Source of the DNA: Paenibacillus kyungheensis
GTDB lineage: Bacteria; Bacillota; Bacilli; Paenibacillales; Paenibacillaceae
Direction of reading: 5' to 3'
DNA: 64,000 bases
Assembly (NCBI RefSeq): GCF_028606985.1
Contig: NZ_CP117416.1
Location: forward strand, 3,014,001 to 3,078,000
Below the pieces are notes generated by a model. The model was not told where the DNA came from. It saw only the letters and a list, made by a program, of their open reading frames with translations, and made no database searches. Below, piece by piece: positions 16,407 through 23,258 of this stretch; within the stretch, counting starts at the first letter, position 1, and each line of letters begins with the position of its first letter. Both the position numbers and the translations under genes were made by a program.

Positions 16407-17891
16407 TTAACGTAGACTAAAACGAAACTTTTTTCTTTTGATAGGTGCTGGAATAATGCTATTAAAAACACTTTGAAGCGCTGTATCCATCTGTGGATGT
16501 TGATCAAAAGGATCAGGTTGCCACGGTAACGCATATACTTGCTGAGTCTCTAATTCTTTGCTTATCCGCTGTGTCACTTCTAATGTAGCTAAAGGCAAAC
16601 AATACTGCCATTTACTTTGAGGGTGACGTTGCAATTGTTCGGCAAACTTCAAAATATCTTGATACCGCCATTCTGCTCCTGAACCTACAACGATCGGAAT
16701 ATCTGCTCTCAAAAACTCTTCTAAGCGTTCATTGTCTTTGTAACATCCCAAATCAAGTACAAGAAAGCGATAACTTCCACCTAGCAAATTCACCACTTCA
16801 GCCCTTGCTGACTCTCGCCAGTAATCTACATGCTGGATTTGAAATTTACGTTCAAGATGGTGTGAGCTTCCTCCTGCAACCGCTTGAATTCGTGCAAATG
16901 TTCCAGGTATACCATTCATTTCAGCTAAAGCTACGCCACCACCTTGACGTGCCAGATAATGTGCAATCGCTATAGCGGTATGTGTCGTGCCTGTTCCTGA
17001 TGCTGTACCAATCACTGCTACTACTATTGTAGCTTGCTGTACATGAACAGAACTGGAAAGTGAATTAGGATATATTATAGGTGATGTATTTTCTTGAACA
17101 GCTCTACGTAATGCTTCACGAGCTTCAGTAGCATTTTGAAACCGATCTACCGGACGATGTTGTAACATTTTGCGTAATACAGGAATCATGCCACGCGGAA
17201 GATCACTTCGGATAAATTTCTCCATCCCAGGCATCCATTCGCTATAATGACCTCCTGTAGACAAATAAAGAAGTAATGCACCTAACCCGTATAGATCTGA
17301 ACGATTATCTGTCTGCCCACCGCCATACTGTTCTGGAGCTGCAAAGCCGACTGTACCCAATTTGACCGTATCTTCTGTTTCTTGTGGCTTAAAATTACGT
17401 GCAATTCCAAAATCAATTAATCTCATATCTTGCATAGGTGTAACCATTACATTGGAAGGCTTCATATCTCGAAAAACGATAGGTGGCTCTCGATCATGCA
17501 AATATTCTAATACTTCGCACAATTGATCTGCACAGCGCATAATAAACGATGCTGTAATCATTTCCGGATACTTTTTAAATTGTTGATCCAGTGTAATACC
17601 TTCAATGTAATCCATAACTAAGTATGTAAATCCTTCATCATCAGGCTCAAAAAAATCTACGATTCTTGGTAAAGAAGGATGACTAAGTGTAATTAACATC
17701 TGAGCTTCATCTGCAACATTTACAAATTGTGAAGGAGCAGATACGCTTTCTTTAATCGCCCATGATCTTCCGGGTAATTTCAAATCATGAGCCAGATAGA
17801 CATGGCTCATACCGCCACTCCCTAACTTTTGCTCAATCTGATAGCGATCTCCTAATACCATTCCATAGGTTAATTTGGATGAATGAATCAT
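16407..17891 (-). CDS. Ser/Thr protein kinase fused to a ParA-like P-loop domain
   Basis: 494 residues with two domains. Residues about 14-265 are a Hanks-type kinase: glycine loop LGSGGMSHVYLA, lysine K47, catalytic loop FRDMKPSN (D142, K144, N147; Phe replaces His of HRD), DFG at 160-162 and APE at 185-187. After a Ser-rich linker, residues about 288-480 look like a MinD/ParA domain, with a P-loop-like GTASGTGTT (295-303, no lysine) and the YRFLVLDLG strand. There is no membrane helix, unlike PrkC-type receptors. It is the first gene of the cluster with AGGAGG upstream, so it may control assembly by phosphorylation. Confidence 0.88.
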   Translation of the reverse strand: MIHSSKLTYGMVLGDRYQIEQKLGSGGMSHVYLAHDLKLPGRSWAIKESVSAPSQFVNVADEAQMLITLSHPSLPRIVDFFEPDDEGFTYLVMDYIEGITLDQQFKKYPEMITASFIMRCADQLCEVLEYLHDREPPIVFRDMKPSNVMVTPMQDMRLIDFGIARNFKPQETEDTVKLGTVGFAAPEQYGGGQTDNRSDLYGLGALLLYLSTGGHYSEWMPGMEKFIRSDLPRGMIPVLRKMLQHRPVDRFQNATEAREALRRAVQENTSPIIYPNSLSSSVHVQQATIVVAVIGTASGTGTTHTAIAIAHYLARQGGGVALAEMNGIPGTFARIQAVAGGSSHHLERKFQIQHVDYWRESARAEVVNLLGGSYRFLVLDLGCYKDNERLEEFLRADIPIVVGSGAEWRYQDILKFAEQLQRHPQSKWQYCLPLATLEVTQRISKELETQQVYALPWQPDPFDQHPQMDTALQSVFNSIIPAPIKRKKFRFSLR

Positions 17892-17950
17892 ATATATACC
17901 TCCTTGATCGCAGTTTTTTTATTGAGCTTTGTCGTCTCTATACCAAAAAA

Positions 17951-18044
17951 TGCAACAAAAAAGGGAAAGCTTCCGCCACACTGAAAATAACCCTCTTAAG
18001 GATTAATTTCTTCAGTGGACGGGATGCTTTCCCTGTCCGTTGCA
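17951..18044. repeat. 94-bp nested palindrome; terminator-like on the minus strand
   Basis: Outer arms are TGCAAC (17951-17956) and GTTGCA (18039-18044). Inside them GGGAAAGC (17963-17970) pairs with GCTTTCCC (18026-18033), then TTCCGCC and ACACTGAA pair imperfectly with TTCAGTGG and ACGGG. A small inner stem (AACCC with GGATT, G-T pairs) caps the loop. Read on the minus strand the long stem is followed by six T, so it can end transcription from the DinB-like gene and lies 60 bp before the kinase gene. It may equally be a cis-regulatory leader or a dispersed palindromic repeat. Confidence 0.6.
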
Positions 18045-18129
18045 TTTCAATTTGAGTTTATTATAAATGATAAAGTCGGGATTTGTAAAGAGTTTTTATA
18101 AGACTATTTTCCTACATAGTTCAATATGA

Positions 18130-18600
18130 TCATTTTTGAGCAGCATAAGCATCGCGGTTACGTTGCACTTGTTTCACATGCAATTCTAAATGAGACACAC
18201 AGATTTTCTCTGCAATCGTACGTGCAGTAAGTGTTCCGTCTTCTGTATGCTCACCTGTACGTTCCCAATCTTCATCACGAATCTGTTCTAGAACAGGTGC
18301 AAAAGCCCTACGCATCGCGATCAATGCTTGCAGATGATGTTCCATATTAAGCGAACTATACTTTAGATTTTGTGCCCATAAATCTTGATCAAATGCTCTG
18401 ATGACAGGATTTTCTTCAGCTAAGACTGATTTCAATCGATATTGAAGCATAATTTCTACATCAAACAAATGAACAACAATTTCATGAATACTCCATGCTT
18501 CTGGTGCTGGTTTAAAGTCAATTTCTGCTTCAGGAATCGCGCGAATCTGTTCTACAAAATGCTCCATATCCGGTAAATAACGATAAATTGCGTTTTGCAT
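18130..18600 (-). CDS. DinB/YfiT-like metal-binding protein
   Basis: 156-residue four-helix protein. The histidines in WSIHEIVVHLFDVE and the late HLELHVKQ place candidate metal ligands in the DinB pattern. Members of this superfamily include thiol-dependent transferases and damage-induced proteins; no substrate can be inferred. It is the last gene of the string that starts with the HAD phosphatase at 22129 and lies 68 bp after the methyltransferase gene. Confidence 0.82.
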   Translation of the reverse strand: MQNAIYRYLPDMEHFVEQIRAIPEAEIDFKPAPEAWSIHEIVVHLFDVEIMLQYRLKSVLAEENPVIRAFDQDLWAQNLKYSSLNMEHHLQALIAMRRAFAPVLEQIRDEDWERTGEHTEDGTLTARTIAEKICVSHLELHVKQVQRNRDAYAAQK

Positions 18601-18668
18601 AAGTACACATCCTTCTCCACATTGATCTTTGTTTGGGGTCTAGCCAATCATTTTAAGCTATTACATTA

Positions 18669-19733
18669 TCAGTATTTGACCATATAAAGCGTAATCTCAT
18701 CGCGATTATGGAATAGTTGCTTCGCACGTTGAACTTGCATACGAGTATCTTCAAATGTACTGATGACTTCTTTAATTAAAGCCAATGGCTTTTTGTTCAT
18801 TAATTTGACGGTTACAATAACGGTTCCACCTGGAACAACAGCATCAAGCATACCGATCACAAGTTTGGCTGTTAATTTAGGACTCCAACTCATATCGCAT
18901 ACCAGTAGATCAAATTCATTCGGTTTGAATTTGACATCAGCTGCATTTTTTTTAACTACTTTAAGATTAGGAATATTTTGCAGAGAAGGATCCATTTTAG
19001 CTGGGTCTACTGCTGTAACTTGTAGTCCTTTATCCAGTAAAAACGAAGTCCAACCTCCAGGAGCTGCTCCTACATCAACGGCAGAACGAAAAGCGGTAAA
19101 GTCGATTCCAAATACACGTTCTGCTTCAAGTAATTTGAATTTGGCACGTGAAATTTGTCCTTCTTCTCGTTGAAAACGTACAGCTCCTCCATTCCAATCG
19201 GATAGGTTATCAGTTGGCACTGAAATACCTGCATACAGTCGCTCTGCTGTCCAAAATACAGATACGACCTTATCAGCATCCTGCACTGTAAAATCAGACT
19301 GCAAGCCCATTAGACGTTCTTCCAGCAAATGACGCAGTTCAGAAGCATTTTCTTCCGGTGTAGCATCTGCTGTTTTGCGAATATGAACTGCTAATTTGAT
19401 ATCTTTCAATTCATCGCGCTTCAATAATAAATGGGCTAATGCATCAAATGGATGTTGTTCAGAATCAATTTGATCCAGTACCAGATCATAATGAACCGGT
19501 TGAATATGACGTAAGAACATAGGTGGTTCTGCTAATAAGCGTTGTACGACTTGCTCTGTAGCCACAGGTAAAGTTAGTAAAAGGACTTCAGCAGGAACAA
19601 GAACAGAACTTTTAACAGCTCCAAATGCTCTTTTCAATTCTTCCTGTGCATAAGGAGCAAAGCCATGATTCGCTGTTCCGATCCAGCGAGAATCACTTTG
19701 TTGCTCTTGCGTATTGTTTTCTTGGTCATTCAT
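18669..19733 (-). CDS. RlmM/FtsJ-like SAM-dependent RNA 2'-O-methyltransferase
   Basis: 354 residues. The SAM-binding loop DVGAAPGGWTSFLLDKG (about 219-235) is of FtsJ type. The K-D-K-E tetrad typical of 2'-O-methyltransferases is visible: K in SRAKFKLLE, D in VCDMSW, K in VTVKLM and E in RDEITLY. The N-terminal 180 residues resemble the THUMP-containing region of RlmM. Target is probably rRNA. It lies 25 bp downstream of the thioredoxin-like gene, same strand. Confidence 0.83.
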   Translation of the reverse strand: MNDQENNTQEQQSDSRWIGTANHGFAPYAQEELKRAFGAVKSSVLVPAEVLLLTLPVATEQVVQRLLAEPPMFLRHIQPVHYDLVLDQIDSEQHPFDALAHLLLKRDELKDIKLAVHIRKTADATPEENASELRHLLEERLMGLQSDFTVQDADKVVSVFWTAERLYAGISVPTDNLSDWNGGAVRFQREEGQISRAKFKLLEAERVFGIDFTAFRSAVDVGAAPGGWTSFLLDKGLQVTAVDPAKMDPSLQNIPNLKVVKKNAADVKFKPNEFDLLVCDMSWSPKLTAKLVIGMLDAVVPGGTVIVTVKLMNKKPLALIKEVISTFEDTRMQVQRAKQLFHNRDEITLYMVKY

Positions 19734-19758
19734 GAGTTAATGTTCAGCCTCCAATAAT

Positions 19759-20082
19759 TTATGCAATTGCACTACGGATATGTTCAAGTATACGCGGAAC
19801 AGATTCCATGCGGTATAAAAAACGTGGAGTTTTTTCTCTCCACGCTTCAAATACGATCAGACACGGTATGCTGCTAATTTCGTAAGCTTGTACAAACGTA
19901 GGTGCAAAATTAACATTTAATGCATATACCGTATGTTCTGGTAAAAGCGGCAACGTGATTTCCAGCATCCGTCGTCCCATTTTGCAAGTACCACAAAGTG
20001 GTGTGTACGCATATATCGCAATTGCTTGTCCTGATGTAGTTGCCATCTCTAGTGCTTGCTGTTCTGTTAGTTCTTCAATCAT
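19759..20082 (-). CDS. Thioredoxin-like protein
   Basis: 107 residues with the thioredoxin fold. The redox motif is CGTC (about residues 30-33, in TPLCGTCKMG) and the cis-proline is in SSIPCLIVF. The strand EHTVYALNVN precedes it. It is shorter and more divergent than housekeeping TrxA (WCGPC). It lies only 5 bp after the receiver-like gene, so the two are probably co-translated. Confidence 0.85.
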   Translation of the reverse strand: MIEELTEQQALEMATTSGQAIAIYAYTPLCGTCKMGRRMLEITLPLLPEHTVYALNVNFAPTFVQAYEISSIPCLIVFEAWREKTPRFLYRMESVPRILEHIRSAIA

Positions 20083-20087
20083 TGCAC

Positions 20088-20438
20088 TCAGCCTTGCCCT
20101 TTGGAAGACTGGTTAGCAATATCGTTCAGAACCTCAGCAGGCATAGCCCCATCATGCAAAATGACATGTTCAGGTTTTGCTTGATATAACAGTTCATACA
20201 TTCGTTTGCGACCAGACAAGCTTGACGTATGCAGATAAATCTCGTTTGCAAATAGACCTTCATGCACCATTGCTTTGACTACATCGGTGCCATCCATTTG
20301 CCCAAAACCAAGCTCATGATCAAGCGAAAGAATATTGACTTCAATTTCTCTCAGCATCATCAGACATTCTTCACCATCTCTAGCTAGAGCAAAACCTTTG
20401 GGGCAAGGACGATAATCATCCAAATAAAGATTGATCAT
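20088..20438 (-). CDS. Cyclic-phosphate-processing receiver-like (cREC-type) protein
   Basis: 116 residues. The N-terminus INLYLDDYRPCPKGF and the segment ILSLDHELGFG with HTSSLSGRKRM resemble the small family described as cyclic-phosphate processing receiver domains, predicted from comparative genomics to act on cyclic phosphate ends. It is not a normal response regulator: there is no output domain. A GAGGAGG site precedes the ATG. It lies between the Fpg-like and thioredoxin-like genes. Confidence 0.7.
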   Translation of the reverse strand: MINLYLDDYRPCPKGFALARDGEECLMMLREIEVNILSLDHELGFGQMDGTDVVKAMVHEGLFANEIYLHTSSLSGRKRMYELLYQAKPEHVILHDGAMPAEVLNDIANQSSKGQG

Positions 20439-20471
20439 AAAGATTGCCTCCTCGGTTTATATGAATTGATA

Positions 20472-21296
20472 TTACTTTTCAAATTGTGTAGCTGGACAAT
20501 AATAGGCTTTTTTGCCAGACACTTCGGTTTTGACAATCAAATCTTTCGCAGAACGTACAGAAGGTTCACCTTCACGCTCATATACACGACGCAGCGCATG
20601 GAATCCACCTGTTAAGGAATCTGTTACTGTTAGCGGTTGCCCTACCAAATGTCCACCCGTCTGAATAGCTTCTTCCAATACATTTTGCATAGCAAAGTAC
20701 AAGCGAGATAATGCTTCTTCATCCAATTCTTGTACTTTAGCAGAAGGCAATAGACCTGCTGTAAAAGCTATCTCATCTGCATAGTAACTTCCAATCCCTG
20801 CGACTAGATTCTGGTTCGTTAGCGCTGTTTTGAGCGAACTACGACGACCTTTGTATAATTTGATAAATAGTTCTTCTGTTAATTTGCGATCTGTAGCTTC
20901 CAATCCTAGTTCGTTCAACTTCGCTCCTGCTTCTTTGGCAGTATAGACGTAGAACATTCCTTGACGAGCACCTGTAAAGTAAAGCGAGTTATGATCTTCA
21001 AATTGAATTTCAACATCTGCTACACGATCAGCATTTTCTTTGGTTTTGCCATAAAATAAAGAACCACCTGCTGCAATGCTTAACAGCAAACGTTGTCCAT
21101 TGTTTGTATGCAGATTTAAATATTTACCGCGACGCTCAATAAAAGCAATGCGTTCGCCTACGATTTGACGATTTACTTGCTCGGATTCTAAGTTAACTGC
21201 TTTGGCACGTTTTACCTCAATTTGAGTAATCGGCACATTTAAAATGTAATTGCTTAATTGCACTTTATAATTTTCTAATTCTGGCAATTCTGGCAT
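20472..21296 (-). CDS. Fpg/Nei-family DNA glycosylase with a decayed zinc finger
   Basis: 274 residues. The start at 21296 gives MPELPELENY, the N-terminus every Fpg/Nei enzyme needs: the proline after Met is the catalytic nucleophile and the following Glu helps. The helix-two-turn-helix region with NQNLVAGIGSYYADEIAF is intact. The C-terminal zinc finger is not: where C-x2-C and C-x2-C are expected the sequence reads GEPSVRSAK and YYCPATQ, so three of the four cysteines are gone. Zincless fingers are known in some family members (for example NEIL1). The preceding 84 bases of open frame lack a better site. Confidence 0.87.
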   Translation of the reverse strand: MPELPELENYKVQLSNYILNVPITQIEVKRAKAVNLESEQVNRQIVGERIAFIERRGKYLNLHTNNGQRLLLSIAAGGSLFYGKTKENADRVADVEIQFEDHNSLYFTGARQGMFYVYTAKEAGAKLNELGLEATDRKLTEELFIKLYKGRRSSLKTALTNQNLVAGIGSYYADEIAFTAGLLPSAKVQELDEEALSRLYFAMQNVLEEAIQTGGHLVGQPLTVTDSLTGGFHALRRVYEREGEPSVRSAKDLIVKTEVSGKKAYYCPATQFEK

Positions 21297-21322
21297 AAGA
21301 ATTCTTCCTCTCTCTATATCAA

Positions 21323-22129
21323 TTAATGGGATGATGAATACAATCCAAGAGCCGAACTTACTTCGGCAAGATCTTGACATATGATATCTGCTTTGACCCC
21401 TGCTTTGGCTTCATGTGTAGACATATTATCTATTGTTGTAATACCGCTTAATACTAGCACTGTCACACAACCGGCAGCAGCCCCAGCAGCAATATCAGTC
21501 AATAGATTATCGCCTACTACAATAGCATCCTTTGCAGGTAGTCCCAAGCGTTCTAATGCATATTCCATCAAAATGGCTGATGGTTTGCCAATCACAACAG
21601 GTTCTATCCCTGTTGCAGCAACAATAGAAGCACCAATCGTACCTGCTCCTGGCAACAAACCATCATGTGAAGGAAGCTGAAGGTCGGGATTGGTTAGAAC
21701 AAATGTAGCCCCCCCTGTAATCAGGCGCAATGCCTTTGTCAGCTTTTCATATGTAAATTGACGATCGATCCCTTGCAGGACATAATCGGGCTGTTCCTCT
21801 GTTAATTGTAACCCGTGTTCTGTTACCGCTTGTTTCAATCCTTCTTCTCCGATGACATATACACTCGACGCAGGCGATTGCTGTGCAATATAATAAGCGG
21901 CTGCCATTGCAGAAGTGCACACTTGTTCAGCAGTAGCAGGAATCCCTAAATGAGTCAGATGATCTGCCACTCCTTGCGGTGTACGAGAAGAGTTATTTGT
22001 AACAAATAAATAAGGAATCTGCTTGGACTGTAAATCTTGAATCCAAGCACTGGCCCCTTCAATAACGGTATCGCCATGATACAATGTACCGTCCAGATCA
22101 ATCAGTAATCCTTTACGATTTGTTGTCAT
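21323..22129 (-). CDS. HAD superfamily IIA phosphatase (NagD/YutF-like)
   Basis: 268 residues. HAD motif I is LLIDLDGTLYHG with both aspartates, motif II is VTNNSS, the cap domain follows, motif III lysine is in VVIGKPS, and motif IV is VVGDNLLTDIAAG. I chose the ATG at 22129 with AAAGGGTG upstream. The class hydrolyses small phosphates; the substrate is unknown. It heads the six-gene string down to 18130 and sits just after a terminator. Confidence 0.9.
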   Translation of the reverse strand: MTTNRKGLLIDLDGTLYHGDTVIEGASAWIQDLQSKQIPYLFVTNNSSRTPQGVADHLTHLGIPATAEQVCTSAMAAAYYIAQQSPASSVYVIGEEGLKQAVTEHGLQLTEEQPDYVLQGIDRQFTYEKLTKALRLITGGATFVLTNPDLQLPSHDGLLPGAGTIGASIVAATGIEPVVIGKPSAILMEYALERLGLPAKDAIVVGDNLLTDIAAGAAAGCVTVLVLSGITTIDNMSTHEAKAGVKADIICQDLAEVSSALGLYSSSH

Positions 22130-22163
22130 ACAGACACCCTTTCTATCACTCACAATCTTCATT

Positions 22164-22213
22164 GTAAAAAAAGTTGCGGCATAAGGCAAACGGTATCCTC
22201 ATATCGCCGCAAC
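22164..22213 (-). terminator. Intrinsic terminator after rnz
   Basis: GTTGCGGC pairs perfectly with GCCGCAAC (8 bp) across a 25-base loop, followed on the minus strand by seven T. It lies only 35 bp before the start of the HAD phosphatase gene, leaving almost no room for a promoter of that gene. Confidence 0.78.
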
Positions 22214-22222
22214 CAAAATGCT

Positions 22223-23155
22223 TTAAACCGACTTCGAAGTGATCGGAAATAACACATGTTCTTCTGCCAATAACGTATTTTCAAATATACTTTTGGCTTC
22301 AATTAACAACGGTTCAAGCTGTTCACGATCTTTATAACGGGAGCTAAAATGAGTCAAGATCAATTCATGTACATTCGCGTCTTTAGCCGCATGAGCTGCT
22401 TGTAAAGTCGTACTATGATAATAATTGTGAGCGGTCTCTTCCATATCTTGCAAAAACGTAGCTTCATGCACCAGCACATCCGCGTCTTGCGCTAATATAC
22501 CTACATTTGGACAAGGTCTTGTATCTCCCAAAATCGTAATGATTTTTCCTTTTTTCGGCTTGCCTACGACTTGATGAGAATGTAATATTTGTCCATCTTC
22601 TAATTTGATACTGCCTCCATTTTTTAATTTTCCATATAGAGGGCCTGGCTTAATGCCATGATGTTTCAGTACTTCAAAATTCAATTGTCCGGGACGATCT
22701 TTTTCAATAATACGATATCCATAACTATCGATACGGTGTTCTAATAACGCTGATTCTACTCGAAACATATCGTCTTCAAAAACGACGCCACCTTCGTGTT
22801 CAACGATATTCAGTTCATATTCAATACGTGATTGACTGAGTTCTAGAGAAGTTCGAATATACCGTTCTAATCCGACAGGACCATATACCGTAAGCGGTGT
22901 GACTCCTCCTTGATAAGCACGACTCGATAATAGCCCGGGTAGACCAAATAAATGATCTCCATGCAAATGAGTAATAAAAATCTTTTCTAATTTACTTAAT
23001 TTGAGCAAAGAACGTAACACTTGATGCTGTGTACCTTCTCCACAATCAAATAACCATAATGCGCGGCGTTCTTCATACATTCGTAATCCAATAGAGGTCA
23101 CATTACGCTGAAGTGTAGGAACGCCTGCATTGGTTCCCAAAAAGTACAATTCCAT
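22223..23155 (-). CDS. rnz: Ribonuclease Z
   Basis: 310-residue metallo-beta-lactamase-fold nuclease that trims the 3' end of tRNA precursors. The zinc motif THLHGDHLFGLPGLL is intact, the N-terminus ELYFLGTNAGVPTLQRNVTS is the family start, and the later ILGDTRP and LVHEATF segments provide the other metal ligands. The final HFSSRY His is present. Length is normal for the short form. Confidence 0.96.
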   Translation of the reverse strand: MELYFLGTNAGVPTLQRNVTSIGLRMYEERRALWLFDCGEGTQHQVLRSLLKLSKLEKIFITHLHGDHLFGLPGLLSSRAYQGGVTPLTVYGPVGLERYIRTSLELSQSRIEYELNIVEHEGGVVFEDDMFRVESALLEHRIDSYGYRIIEKDRPGQLNFEVLKHHGIKPGPLYGKLKNGGSIKLEDGQILHSHQVVGKPKKGKIITILGDTRPCPNVGILAQDADVLVHEATFLQDMEETAHNYYHSTTLQAAHAAKDANVHELILTHFSSRYKDREQLEPLLIEAKSIFENTLLAEEHVLFPITSKSV

Positions 23156-23194
23156 CTCTCTCTACCTTCTTTCTGTATTCGCCAGGTTCCGTAA

Positions 23195-23222
23195 CAAAAA
23201 TCCCCCGATTTATCGGAGGATT
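23195..23222 (-). terminator. Intrinsic terminator after metH
   Basis: AATCCTCCGAT and ATCGGGGGATT pair with a 2-base loop and one G-T pair on the minus strand, followed by TTTTTG. It separates metH from rnz. Confidence 0.85.
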
Positions 23223-23258
23223 CTGCAATGATAATACATAATGCAATACAATCTATAG

